DNA from: Spirochaetia bacterium
Lineage (GTDB): Bacteria > Spirochaetota > Leptospiria > Leptospirales > Leptonemataceae
Direction: 5' to 3'
Length of the DNA: 40,185 nt
Assembly (NCBI GenBank): GCA_021413825.1
Contig: JAIOPQ010000134.1
Coordinates: 1 to 40,185 of the forward strand
The notes beneath the pieces are model-generated. The model had not been told where the DNA came from, searched no databases, and saw only the letters and a list, made by a program, of their open reading frames with translations. Numbering within the stretch: position 1 is the first letter of the stretch; each line of letters starts with the position of its first letter. Both the position numbers and the translations under genes were made by a program. Below are positions 1 through 8,247 of the stretch, one piece after another.

Positions 1-993
1 CTTTTCTTCCGCCTGTTTTCTGCCGTTCAGAGTCTGGAGCTTCAAATCGCGTTCTGTGACCTCGCCAGCCACGCGTTCTTTGTCGCGATTCAAGGATTCC
101 ATGCGCGCAATTGCTTGATGGTAGTCGCGATCGAGGCGATGCATTTCTTCTGATTCGTTCTCAGTGAGGCTCGCCAGATCTTCTGATTTCTTTTCTCGCT
201 CGGCGATAGCTGCCATGAGCTCATCGCGCCTGGTGGTAAGATCCGCTAGCTTTGTAGTTCCGGCATTCTTGCGATCTGCAAGATCTCGATATTGGATGTA
301 TCGAAGCTTTTTGTCGCTCTTGTCGAGGAGCTCTTTAAGCTTGAGGTATTGTCTGGTCTTCTTGGCCTGTTTTTCCAGGTGATCAATCTCTTCGCGCTTG
401 CCCTTTAAAATATCATCAAGACGAAGAAGGTTTTGTTCTGTGGCCTTCAGGCGCTCCATGGTTTCTTCACGCTCTGCTTTGAAACGGGAAACTCCTGCAG
501 CTTCATCAAATAGAATGCGTCTGTCCTCAGGCGATGCCTTGAGGATTTCAGACATCCGGCCCTGCTCCATGATGGAATAAGCGGATTTACCGATCCCTGT
601 ATCCATGAGGACCTTCTCGATTTCCTTGCGAGGAACCCGACGCCCATTCAGAAGATATTCGCTGCCGGAGCTAACAAAAACGCGACGGCCTATTGAGACT
701 TCATCCTGGTCAAGCGATAGGAGGCGATTGGTATTATTAAAGAATATTTCGACTTCAGCAAATCCGCCAGAATTACGCGTTTCAGATCCCAGGAAGATAA
801 CGTCTTCCATGCTCTTAGCACGCAGGCCTTTGGGCGAACGTTCACCTAAAACCCATCTGACGGCATCCAGAATATTGGACTTGCCGCAACCGTTTGGGCC
901 AACGACAGCCGTAATTCCAGGACCGCAGTCAATGATGGTTTCATCTGCAAATGATTTGAAGCCAACGAGGCGTATCTTTTTTAAAAATTCCAT
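1..993 (-). CDS. smc: Chromosome segregation protein SMC, N-terminal part (runs off left edge)
   Basis: Translating the minus strand from the ATG at 993 gives 331 uninterrupted residues that run off the left edge. The start reads MEFLKKIRLVGFKSFAD, the classic SMC N-terminus. A Walker A P-loop (GPNGCGKSNILDAVRWVLGE) lies around residues 32-51. The Q-loop/hinge-proximal segment SIMEQGRMSEILKASPEDRR, with FDEAAGVSRFKAER after it, lies around residues 140-180. From about residue 185 the chain becomes a long charged coiled coil. SMC is the ATP-driven DNA-clamping subunit of bacterial condensin, acting with ScpA and ScpB on the nucleoid. The hinge, second coil and C-terminal ATPase half lie outside the window. 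Its start is only about 50-100 bp from the divergent DUF115 gene. Family assignment is very secure; only completeness is unknown. Confidence 0.96.
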   Translation of the reverse strand, partial: MEFLKKIRLVGFKSFADETIIDCGPGITAVVGPNGCGKSNILDAVRWVLGERSPKGLRAKSMEDVIFLGSETRNSGGFAEVEIFFNNTNRLLSLDQDEVSIGRRVFVSSGSEYLLNGRRVPRKEIEKVLMDTGIGKSAYSIMEQGRMSEILKASPEDRRILFDEAAGVSRFKAEREETMERLKATEQNLLRLDDILKGKREEIDHLEKQAKKTRQYLKLKELLDKSDKKLRYIQYRDLADRKNAGTTKLADLTTRRDELMAAIAEREKKSEDLASLTENESEEMHRLDRDYHQAIARMESLNRDKERVAGEVTERDLKLQTLNGRKQAEEK

Positions 994-1093
994 TGAATCA
1001 AGTCACTAAGAATGAGAAATCGTTTCCGGCATACACCGTGAAATGGCTCGCAAACGGGGCTGGATTTACAATCCTTACCATTCTGGAACGCAG

Positions 1094-2842
1094 ATGGAAA
1101 GAAATCGCGAGCAAAGCCTGCAGTCCATTCTAAAAAGAAAACCATACCTGCAAATTTTTTCCACTGCAAATCCAGGCCGTTTCCGGCTGGAAAATACCGA
1201 GTACGGCCAGATAATTCTAGATGAGCGTGGCCGTGCATTGAGTTCAAGTCGCCCACGCGAAGAAGCAAAACGACTTGTTCCTGCTGACGTGTCGCGATGG
1301 ACGGGTCGTGAAATAATCTTGATTCAGGGTATTGGAAATCTAGAACTTTTAAGCCAGGTTAGCAGCGCACTTAAGCCAGATCAGATCTGCATCGCAGTCG
1401 ATCATAGATTTGACCTGGCAAGTGCACTGATTGCAGGGCCGCTCCTGGAATTTCTAGATCGTCCGGGCTCGCATTTGTTTGCCGGGTCGGGAATGCTCGA
1501 GTATTTGCGGGTGTATCTAGAATCAATTCCGGCGGAGCGATTTCGCGGTGTCCGGCGCGCGATGCATGCACCATCAGTCAGGCTAGAACCATGGTTCTAC
1601 CAGGAAATCGAAAAACAAACGCGCAACATCCTGCGAGCAAAGATGTCAGATCTGCTGACGCGATTTGAGTTTGAGAAGACCTGGTTAAAGCATATTTTGA
1701 TTAACTCAAGGCATCTGAGTCCCGTGGCTGAAGTAAATGAGCGCGAAGGAATCCTCGCCTGGAAAGATTCTCTGCGCGGCCAACCAGGAATGCTTGTGGC
1801 TGCAGGACCTTCGCTGCGTAGAAGTAAACATTTGCTCGAGGCAGCGCATAACAAGGCGTTTGTTCTGGCATGCGACACATCTGTGAAAGCCATGCTTGGT
1901 CTTGGAATTCGCCCGCATGCGCTCTGCACGCTCGATGCACAGAAGCATACTCTCTTTCATTTCCTTGGAGCTGATTTAAAGGATACTATCCTCTTTGCTG
2001 ACGTGGTTGCAAATCCTCTGGTTTTCAGAAATACAACGCCAGGAGGGGTTGTATTTTCAACGACTGCCAAATATAACACGCATCATGACGGGACATTTGG
2101 CCGCGAAGCCACACCCGGGACTGAATACGCAGAAGACCTGCACGGGCCGATTGGCGACTTGCAATCAGGTGGATCTGTTGCTACTACGGGCTTTGAATTG
2201 CTCCGATTCCTGGGCTGCGATCCAATCCTTTTGATTGGTCTGGATATGGCTTATACTGGCGGGGAGATTCATTCCACAGGAACCCATCACAATGAAAAGT
2301 GGCTTACTCTTCTAAAACGCACCACGTCGCTTGAAAGTATCAATCAGGCAGTATTTCGCAAACGCGAAATCAGGCGTGTCCCGGCTGTAGAAGGCGGCCT
2401 GACGAGCTCTGATTATGTCCTGGACCTATACCGCAGCTGGTTTGAAGATTCAATTCCAAAAAGTGGCGTGCGAGTGATCCACTTGAATCCAGAAGGTGCC
2501 GTGGTTGAAAACGCAGAACGTCTAACCGACCCGCTTCAATACCTGCATTCACTTCCGGACTTAGAAAAAACCTATCCTGGAGCTTCCCCTCTCCAGACGT
2601 ATGTACATCCCGGGAATTTAACGTTATACGGCGATCTGCTCAGGCTTGCAGACTCCCCTTCAGAGTTCTTCTTAAAGTATCCGTTCACGCGTGTGCTTCT
2701 CCGCAGATCTGAAGTCTACCAGGCACGTAACAGGGAAAAGCTGGGCCACGAGCGCAGCGAGAAATTGCGCATAAAAGCTGAGGCAGACGCCATCAGCTTC
2801 TTAAAGCGAGCCTTGAAGCCGTATTTCAGGCCAGAACGTTGA
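1094..2842 (+). CDS. DUF115 family protein (6-hydroxymethylpterin pyrophosphokinase MptE-like / motility accessory factor-like)
   Basis: The frame is open from an ATG at 1043, but the ATG at 1094 gives a more natural N-terminus (MERNREQSLQ) and has GGA-rich sequence just upstream, so I chose it (582 aa). The central segment carries the DUF115 signature: GMLVAAGPSLRRS (nucleotide-binding-like GPSL), then VLACDTSVKAMLGLGIRPHALCTLD, later GGSVATTGFELLRFLGCDPILLIGLDMAYTGG and HSTGTHH. In Campylobacter, DUF115 proteins are motility accessory factors linked to flagellin glycosylation. In archaea the same fold is the pterin enzyme MptE. Either a sugar-transfer or a pyrophosphoryl-transfer role is possible, and the sequence does not choose. 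It is a single gene, divergent from smc. Confidence is high for family and low for exact reaction. Confidence 0.8.
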   Translation: MERNREQSLQSILKRKPYLQIFSTANPGRFRLENTEYGQIILDERGRALSSSRPREEAKRLVPADVSRWTGREIILIQGIGNLELLSQVSSALKPDQICIAVDHRFDLASALIAGPLLEFLDRPGSHLFAGSGMLEYLRVYLESIPAERFRGVRRAMHAPSVRLEPWFYQEIEKQTRNILRAKMSDLLTRFEFEKTWLKHILINSRHLSPVAEVNEREGILAWKDSLRGQPGMLVAAGPSLRRSKHLLEAAHNKAFVLACDTSVKAMLGLGIRPHALCTLDAQKHTLFHFLGADLKDTILFADVVANPLVFRNTTPGGVVFSTTAKYNTHHDGTFGREATPGTEYAEDLHGPIGDLQSGGSVATTGFELLRFLGCDPILLIGLDMAYTGGEIHSTGTHHNEKWLTLLKRTTSLESINQAVFRKREIRRVPAVEGGLTSSDYVLDLYRSWFEDSIPKSGVRVIHLNPEGAVVENAERLTDPLQYLHSLPDLEKTYPGASPLQTYVHPGNLTLYGDLLRLADSPSEFFLKYPFTRVLLRRSEVYQARNREKLGHERSEKLRIKAEADAISFLKRALKPYFRPER

Positions 2843-3038
2843 CTTTGATATTTGTCAGAGCAGATTGAGGCGTTGTATCTGCCCCTGAGTTTCTGTGGTC
2901 TGTGTCAGACTGGCGATTGGAATCCAGCTCAGTCATGAGATGCGTTGGAGGGGGCATATTTTCGCGAGTAAATGCGCTGCGCGAAACCTGGTGGCTGGCT
3001 GTATTGTTGGACCAGGAAGCATTAATTTCTCTTAGCAT
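2826..3038 (-). CDS. Possible small polar protein, 70 aa
   Basis: This minus-strand frame lies in the gap between the DUF115 gene and ruvA and overlaps the 3' end of the DUF115 gene by 17 bp. A GTGAGG ribosome-binding-like sequence (3043-3048) sits 4 nt before the ATG, the main reason to list it. The product is polar, rich in Ser, Thr, Asn and Arg, with no hydrophobic segment, no cysteine and no recognised motif, so it would probably be disordered. It may equally be a chance frame. Confidence 0.25.
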   Translation of the reverse strand: MLREINASWSNNTASHQVSRSAFTRENMPPPTHLMTELDSNRQSDTDHRNSGADTTPQSALTNIKVNVLA

Positions 3039-3289
3039 AAAACCTCACCCAGACTCAGTAAGCGCAGCGACCCGAGTTGCTTCAAGTTAAAAATTCCGAC
3101 ATTCAGGCAATTTTAAGCGCATAACGGGGTTTTGGGAAGGAACACTACTACAGAGAGCACAAAGGACATCGAAGGTTAAACCACAGATGCACGCCGATAG
3201 GGATGAGCAACGGCGCGTTTGTTTGGGATGGATTTAGCACCCGCAGATCAAAACCTCCCCTGCATCCGCCTTCATCTGCGGATCATTTC
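3039..3289. other. Intergenic stretch without a convincing gene
   Basis: Apart from the upstream region of the possible small ORF and the palindromic repeat at 3180-3283, I see no coding signal, tRNA or clear terminator here. A short plus-strand frame at 2902-3090 overlaps the small minus-strand ORF and has no ribosome-binding site. Confidence 0.5.
3180..3283. repeat. Degenerate palindromic 'CCACAGATG...CATCTGCGG' repeat, copy 1
   Basis: The left arm begins ACCACAGATGCACGCCGAT at 3180. The right arm ends CCTTCATCTGCGG near 3282. Reverse-complementing the right arm gives CCGCAGATGAAGGCGGATGC, which matches the left arm with scattered differences. A second element of the same design lies at 15355-15424. 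Each arm is built from a roughly 10-bp unit of the form CACAGAT/CGCGGAT. It lies in a non-coding gap just after ruvA, with both arms intact but diverged. Confidence 0.6.
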
Positions 3290-3880
3290 TCAGAGATTTC
3301 TGAGAGTCTGGGAGATCCAATCTGAGGCTGTGGTTGGCTTAGGATCGAGTTTCTTGAATGCTTCCATGATTTGCTGTTCACGGTAACCGAGTTGCACAAG
3401 GGCTTCGCGGGCCAGATCCTGATCCGATTCTCTGGCAGTAGCCTTCTGATTTCCGGAAAGTAATTTTTTAAAGCGATCTTTCTTCCCCGTAATTTCAAAA
3501 ACCATTCTACGCGCTGTTTTGTCGCCGACACGCGGAATCTGTTTAAGCGCGTCTACGTTTCCTGATTCACATAGTTGAAGGAGCGTCGCACCGTCGTAAT
3601 GACTCATTACAGAAAGTACAAGGGATGGTCCCATTCCCTGGAGCTGAATCAATGCGCGGAACACTTCCCGCTGCTCTGGTTGAATGAATCCATAGAGTCT
3701 TTGATCTTCCTGCGAAAAATGATGATGAATGTACAGTCTAACCTCTGTGCCTGCCTTCTGCCGCTCAATCAGGTCAAATACGTTAAGCGGCACAAGTACT
3801 TCGTATTCAAGGCCTCCCGCAAGAATAAATACAGAGGAAGCACCGAGCCTTGCAACCGTTCCCTGGATTCCAGAGATCAT
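3290..3880 (-). CDS. ruvA: Holliday junction branch migration protein RuvA
   Basis: The product is 196 aa, close to the usual RuvA length of about 200. The N-terminus MISGIQGTVARLG starts the OB-fold domain I. Domain II contains the helix-hairpin-helix motifs LIQLQGMGPSLVLSVMSHY (about residues 75-95) and LKQIPRVGDKTARRMVFEI (about 111-130). The C-terminal domain III (ARESDQDLAREALVQLGYREQQIMEAFKKL) normally contacts RuvB. RuvA binds four-way junctions as a tetramer and loads the RuvB motor. The start ATG overlaps the ruvC stop (ATGA, 3877-3880). It is the last gene of the yebC-ruvC-ruvA series. No ruvB follows, so RuvB must be encoded elsewhere. Confidence 0.96.
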   Translation of the reverse strand: MISGIQGTVARLGASSVFILAGGLEYEVLVPLNVFDLIERQKAGTEVRLYIHHHFSQEDQRLYGFIQPEQREVFRALIQLQGMGPSLVLSVMSHYDGATLLQLCESGNVDALKQIPRVGDKTARRMVFEITGKKDRFKKLLSGNQKATARESDQDLAREALVQLGYREQQIMEAFKKLDPKPTTASDWISQTLRNL

Positions 3881-4380
3881 TTCACTGCACTCCGAATTCT
3901 TTCCTGAACCAGGCTGCGCTTTGCCGCAAATATTCCAGCAATGGCTCCTGCAAGCGCGTCGGCTGTATCATCTGGTCGAATAACGTCTGAAATTCCAAGG
4001 AGTTTCTGAACCATTGTATGAACTGCATTCTTCTTTGCCTGCCCGTTGCCGGTTACAGCTTTCTTGATGGTTCCAGGGCCCAATGAGATTAGCTCAAGCC
4101 CACTTTCACCTATTGCAGCCAATATTACGCCGCGAGCTTCATACACTCCACCGGCGGTTTTGGCGTTCTTATTTACAAATAGAGTTTCAACTACAACAGC
4201 CGCCGGTTTGTGCTCGCGAATCAAAGCGCGGCAACCTTCATGAATCTTGAATAATCTGCGTTCCGGTTTTTCTGTTGCAGAGGTTGTAAGCGCACCAAAG
4301 GTAATAGCACGAAGCGGTGGGTCTTCAACAATTCCCCAACCCGTGATGGCATAGCCAGGATCAAAGGCCAGGACACGCAT
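3877..4380 (-). CDS. ruvC: Crossover junction endodeoxyribonuclease RuvC
   Basis: A 167-aa protein, standard for RuvC. The RNase H-like catalytic acids are visible: Asp7 in MRVLAFDPGY, Glu65 in VVVETLFVNKN, and Asp138 and Asp141 in RPDDTADALAGA. The segment GPGTIKKAVTGNGQAKKNAV is the DNA-binding region typical of the family. RuvC cuts Holliday junctions symmetrically after RuvAB branch migration. The start overlaps the yebC stop by one base and the stop overlaps the ruvA start by four, so the three genes are almost certainly co-translated. Confidence 0.96.
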   Translation of the reverse strand: MRVLAFDPGYAITGWGIVEDPPLRAITFGALTTSATEKPERRLFKIHEGCRALIREHKPAAVVVETLFVNKNAKTAGGVYEARGVILAAIGESGLELISLGPGTIKKAVTGNGQAKKNAVHTMVQKLLGISDVIRPDDTADALAGAIAGIFAAKRSLVQERIRSAVK

Positions 4381-5105
4381 CAGACCAGGTTACTTGAAAC
4401 CAGCTGGACGTCGTCATGATCTTCCAGGGCATCCAGGAATTTCTGAATCTTATCGAGCGACTCGCCCTCGTCCATTTTCATTTCTGTTCCGGCCAGGGGG
4501 ATAAATTTGATTCCAGATTCAAGGGCCTGCGCGCCTTTCTCTTGAAGTTTTTCCTGTAAATGCGCATAGTCCTCGGGTTTAGAGCGCAATTCAAAGTATT
4601 CATCCTGGGCAATGAAATCATCAGCCCCGGCGTCAAGAGCAAACTCCATCCACTCATCTTCCTTCTGCCCATTGCGCTCAAGGATGATTACACCTCTGCG
4701 TTCAAAATTTCGGGAAACCGCACCCTCTGCAGCGAGGTTCGCACCGTACTTATTGAGCATGCTTTTGATCTCTGGTGTGGTCCTGGATTTCTTGTCCGTC
4801 AGTGCTTCCACAAGAATTCCAACGCCGCCTGGAGCAAAGATTTCATAGAGAACTTCTTCATACACGATGCCTTCCAGTTCCCCGGCACCTTTCTTGATTA
4901 CGCGTTCAATATTCTCGCGCGGCATATTTGCAGCCTTGGCCTTGGAAACTGCAATGCGCAGTCTCGCGTTTGCTGCAGGATCAGAACCACCCAGCCTTGC
5001 TGCTACCATGAGTTCTTTAGAAACCTTTGTAAATGCAGCACCGCGCTTCTTATCTGCGCCTTCTTTTCTGTGCTTGATATTGGCCCATCTAGAATGTCCG
5101 GACAT
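4380..5105 (-). CDS. yebC: YebC/PmpR family regulatory or translation factor
   Basis: 241 aa, the usual length. It begins with the invariant MSGHSRWANIKHRKEGADKKRG and continues through ANARLRIAVSKAKAANMPRENIERVIKKG, then YEIFAPGGVGILVEALTDKKSRT. A GAGGAA ribosome-binding site precedes the ATG. YebC-family members were long annotated as transcriptional regulators. More recent work assigns several of them to relieving ribosome stalling at polyproline stretches; which applies here cannot be read from sequence. The yebC-ruvC-ruvA order is conserved in many bacteria and agrees with the assignments of its neighbours. Confidence 0.94.
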   Translation of the reverse strand: MSGHSRWANIKHRKEGADKKRGAAFTKVSKELMVAARLGGSDPAANARLRIAVSKAKAANMPRENIERVIKKGAGELEGIVYEEVLYEIFAPGGVGILVEALTDKKSRTTPEIKSMLNKYGANLAAEGAVSRNFERRGVIILERNGQKEDEWMEFALDAGADDFIAQDEYFELRSKPEDYAHLQEKLQEKGAQALESGIKFIPLAGTEMKMDEGESLDKIQKFLDALEDHDDVQLVSSNLV

Positions 5106-5140
5106 GACTTCCTCTGAATCGTTAGTTTGCTGCTGGAATG

Positions 5141-5776
5141 CTATTCCTGTGAAATAAATTCATCCAGCCCGAGTCGCGCAAGAATTTCTGCGCCCGCGCC
5201 CCTGCGTTCTACAGTTATTTCTCCTTCCACACAATTGAGAATGGTAGAACCTGTATTCTCGCGTACTCCTCCGTCCACGACTGCATGCACGCGTTTCCCG
5301 TAGGTCGAATCCAAAGCTTCAGGATCAATAAAGAAATCTTCATATGGAACACTCGTTGAAAGTAGAGGGATTTCCATGAGCGTAACGATTTCCTGGATTA
5401 GCACATGATCCACGATACGAATTCCGACTTCTTTGCGCTTACCAGTCGCACGCCGGTCCATGTTCCGATTGGCTTTGAAGACGAATGTAAATGGTCCGGG
5501 AGTAGCTGCCTTCATGAAACGAAAGACAGGGTTTGAAATTCCCTGCGCATACTTGCTAGCCATTGCAAGGTCGGAACAGAGCAAGCTAAGGGGTTTATTT
5601 TCTGGCAGATTCTTTAGATTGTAGATTTGCTCTATGGCCCGCGGAGAATCCGAAGCACATGCGAAAGCGTAGACAGTATCTGTAGGCAAAATCAGAACTT
5701 TACCTTGTGTCAATGCTTCGACAATCCAGGAAACAATCCGCTTCTCAGGATTTACAGGATGGACGGACCAGATCAA
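5141..5776 (-). CDS. YciO-type YrdC/Sua5 domain protein
   Basis: 211-aa single-domain protein of the TsaC/Sua5/YrdC fold. The N-terminal KVLILPTDTVYAFACAS resembles the nucleotide-binding start of the family. AATPGPFTFVFKANRNMDRRATGKRKEVGIRI closely follows the YciO subgroup. The conserved lysine-glycine-arginine of true Sua5/TsaC enzymes reads Lys-Asn-Leu here (NLKNLPENKP), which also points to YciO rather than to the threonylcarbamoyl-AMP synthase. Family members bind double-stranded RNA and ATP-like ligands; the role of YciO is not firmly established. It overlaps the upstream Cys-rich gene by 4 bp and sits 35 bp before yebC, inside the operon. Confidence 0.85.
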   Translation of the reverse strand: MIWSVHPVNPEKRIVSWIVEALTQGKVLILPTDTVYAFACASDSPRAIEQIYNLKNLPENKPLSLLCSDLAMASKYAQGISNPVFRFMKAATPGPFTFVFKANRNMDRRATGKRKEVGIRIVDHVLIQEIVTLMEIPLLSTSVPYEDFFIDPEALDSTYGKRVHAVVDGGVRENTGSTILNCVEGEITVERRGAGAEILARLGLDEFISQE

Positions 5777-6471
5777 CCCAGGCCCCGAAAAACTTGTAAC
5801 ATGTGCAACCGGTCTAATTCGCCCAGGTGGGCAAAAACATCCAGCAATTCTTCTTCATCGCTTGTGAAACGCCTGAATTCAAACGATGCAACTGCCTCTG
5901 ACTCTGGTGACTTTAGCCTGGCTGCTGTCAAAGCGTCGAGTCTTGCAATCCATCCTGAATCCGGTTTTTGCATTTCGCGCCTGAGAAGGGTGAGAAACTC
6001 AGGAATCGTGAAGAGCAGATTAAAGAATCGCGTATCTGCCATGAGTCTCGCATATTCCGAAAAACGCGCGCAATAGTTAGAATACACAAGTTCAGTATCG
6101 CGCTCCTTATTTGGGCAATCATAGGTCTGACAGATGGACGCGCCGTAGAATGAAAAATTCTGAGATTGCGGATTTCCGGTAATGGAAGGATGAACCATAC
6201 AACCGGCCGTAGTTCGCCCCCTGGGAATTCCAAAGAATGGACATACATACGTTTCTGGATTAAAGCGAGGTAGTTTTGATTCAACTGCTTCCCGTGACTG
6301 TCTGTAGCCAGCTATGCTTCCGGCTTCAGTCAGGTTTACCTTTGCAAACTCAGCCGTGCGATCTTTGATCAATTGAGTTCGATCGTCAGGCAATAGAGTC
6401 AGATTAAAAATTCCACAGCAAGCGCCGCAGGAAACGCCGCCACGCTGACATGCACTTTCCTGCGATTTCAT
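5773..6471 (-). CDS. YkgJ-type cysteine-cluster (putative metal-chelating) protein
   Basis: 232 aa. The N-terminus has the cysteine cluster ACQRGGVSCGACCG (Cys8, Cys15, Cys18, Cys19). Further cysteines lie at VCPFFG, GCMVHP and ICQTYDC, the spacing expected of the YkgJ zinc/iron-chelating domain family (CxxxxxxCxxCC...C...C). The C-terminal hundred residues are helical and lack cysteines. The bound metal and cellular role are unknown. The start overlaps the CHAT gene stop (ATGA) and the stop overlaps the YciO-like gene start, so the three proteins are probably made together. Confidence 0.75.
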   Translation of the reverse strand: MKSQESACQRGGVSCGACCGIFNLTLLPDDRTQLIKDRTAEFAKVNLTEAGSIAGYRQSREAVESKLPRFNPETYVCPFFGIPRGRTTAGCMVHPSITGNPQSQNFSFYGASICQTYDCPNKERDTELVYSNYCARFSEYARLMADTRFFNLLFTIPEFLTLLRREMQKPDSGWIARLDALTAARLKSPESEAVASFEFRRFTSDEEELLDVFAHLGELDRLHMLQVFRGLG

Positions 6472-8246
6472 GTGAATTCTAGATCATATTTGAGACGCGC
6501 CGTTTCTGCATCGTACTTTAGAAACGCGTCCAATGAAAAGAGAGCACGGCGCATGCTGCTAAAGCAGAGAACTCTTCCAGCACTTGCATCGAGGTCGGCC
6601 AGGTCCGCTACATTTTCATGCGGAAGTATCCTGAAGTTCTCCCCTCTGGCCACACCCTGAAGCACACGAGCCGGAGCCCCGTCAGGTGGCGCGTACAATA
6701 GAAGAATGCGCCTGAGGAAATTCAGATCTGCAAGCAAGTTCTCAAACAAGTACTGAAAGGTTATCACATACGATGAGGCATCTTCCGGTCCTATTTCACC
6801 GGCGCGAAACCCGTTCCTCCAGCCAAGGAGCTTCTCAATGTTCTCGCGATGCATGGTCAGACTTTCTGGCAACCCTGGAACCGGTGGCTCCATCTTCAAA
6901 GCCTTCATGTTGGACAAACAAGCGTAAATTTTCTCCACCCAGGCATCGAGGCCCTGGCCATTTTCAGGAACTTCCGCACGGAAGCCCTGGCTTGCAGCCC
7001 CACCAAACACAATGCTGCCTGTGATGTAGATTGTGCTCTCATAGGTTTCGATTAGAGAATTGAGCATTTCCATGTTGGTGCGATCAGACGCCGGTCCATT
7101 TTGCAAGTCCTGAAAGCGCGAATACTCGCTTGCAATTGGTGCCGGATATTCTTCTAGAATTCGTCTGACGTTTAGAATGTTAACCGAGCTGTGGAACGTG
7201 CGACGCTCTGCGTTGCGATAAATCCTGGCCATTGGATTTCCATGCAGCACATAATTGGCCCACGTCAGATCTGCCGGAGGGTAGCTTCTTCTTGCCGTTT
7301 GCCTTGCATCAAAGAGCGATTCACCGATTGATTTTTCTTCAAAAATAGACCTGTAAAAATTCACGGCAAAGTCAAGCGTATGCCTGCTGTCTTTGATTTC
7401 CCAGTTTGTTCCAATGAAGTTTGAAATTCCCGCGCGAAGAAACGCTGATGCTACGTCTACAGAGTCGTTTACTTCTGCATTTTGAACCGAGCAACCATTT
7501 GCAAAGAGGAGATCCGGAGAGAATCCGGCCTTTTCAATCTCCCTTGTCCGAAGCACTCGCTCTTCTGAAAGTAACCAGCCGCTCTCCCTTGGATCCCGAG
7601 AAGATCTGATATGCCCGGCATAGTGGATCACGTCACGACCTTTCATAGCATCCAAAAGCGAAAGCTTGGTGATCGATTTACCTGAGAGGAACTGAATGTC
7701 GAGTTTGTCAGGCCCTACCTGTCCGCTCAACGCGTCAAATAGCCCCTCGCCTTCCTTGCGTGCCCAGGAAAGATCTTCTGTAGGATCACATACGATTAAT
7801 ACTCTGAGGTTTTCCCGTTCCACGTGCTGTGTTTCACGCCAGTGTCCTGAAATATTCTTGCCTATGTAGAACTTGTCTGACAGAAAACAACTGCCATCGT
7901 GCAAAAGATCCCATGGAATGCGTCTGAGCTTTGCATCCACATGTAAGAATAAGAAGCCACGCTCAGCTCGAAGTAAATCCTGCACCGGTTCCGGGAAAAA
8001 TTGCAAAAAAAACGATTCACCCAGGCGGCGGATGCTCACTGTTAAATCAAAGATTCCGTTTGCGTCTTCATCCTGCATTCCGGCTGCAATACGATTGAGT
8101 CGATCGATCTCACCCAGGTATTCCTGGATCAAGTCGTCATCTACAACGGCCTGCAAATGACTTTCGCGCGAAGGCGTACGGCCGCGCATAACGTTAAATA
8201 CATTTGTTTTATCTACACGATCGATTAGAATATTCAGAAATTCCAT
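6468..8246 (-). CDS. CHAT-domain (caspase-like) cysteine protease
   Basis: Read from the ATG at 8246 (592 aa); an upstream TTG at 8255 is also in frame but overlaps the pdxJ stop. Residues about 60-345 form a CHAT domain. The entry motif RRIPWDLLHDG lies near 108-118, the strand DVIHYAGH carries the catalytic His212, and LLFANGCSV carries the catalytic Cys252. It then continues ASAFLRAGISNFIGTNWEIKD and ANYVLHGNPMARIY, all standard for the family. Residues 350-592 are helix-rich with no motif I recognise and could be a sensing or partner-binding region. CHAT proteins are caspase/separase relatives used in signalling, death and defence pathways. No substrate gene is adjacent; neighbours are pdxJ and a Cys-rich protein. 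Confidence 0.85.
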   Translation of the reverse strand: MEFLNILIDRVDKTNVFNVMRGRTPSRESHLQAVVDDDLIQEYLGEIDRLNRIAAGMQDEDANGIFDLTVSIRRLGESFFLQFFPEPVQDLLRAERGFLFLHVDAKLRRIPWDLLHDGSCFLSDKFYIGKNISGHWRETQHVERENLRVLIVCDPTEDLSWARKEGEGLFDALSGQVGPDKLDIQFLSGKSITKLSLLDAMKGRDVIHYAGHIRSSRDPRESGWLLSEERVLRTREIEKAGFSPDLLFANGCSVQNAEVNDSVDVASAFLRAGISNFIGTNWEIKDSRHTLDFAVNFYRSIFEEKSIGESLFDARQTARRSYPPADLTWANYVLHGNPMARIYRNAERRTFHSSVNILNVRRILEEYPAPIASEYSRFQDLQNGPASDRTNMEMLNSLIETYESTIYITGSIVFGGAASQGFRAEVPENGQGLDAWVEKIYACLSNMKALKMEPPVPGLPESLTMHRENIEKLLGWRNGFRAGEIGPEDASSYVITFQYLFENLLADLNFLRRILLLYAPPDGAPARVLQGVARGENFRILPHENVADLADLDASAGRVLCFSSMRRALFSLDAFLKYDAETARLKYDLEFT

Positions 8247-8247
8247 A

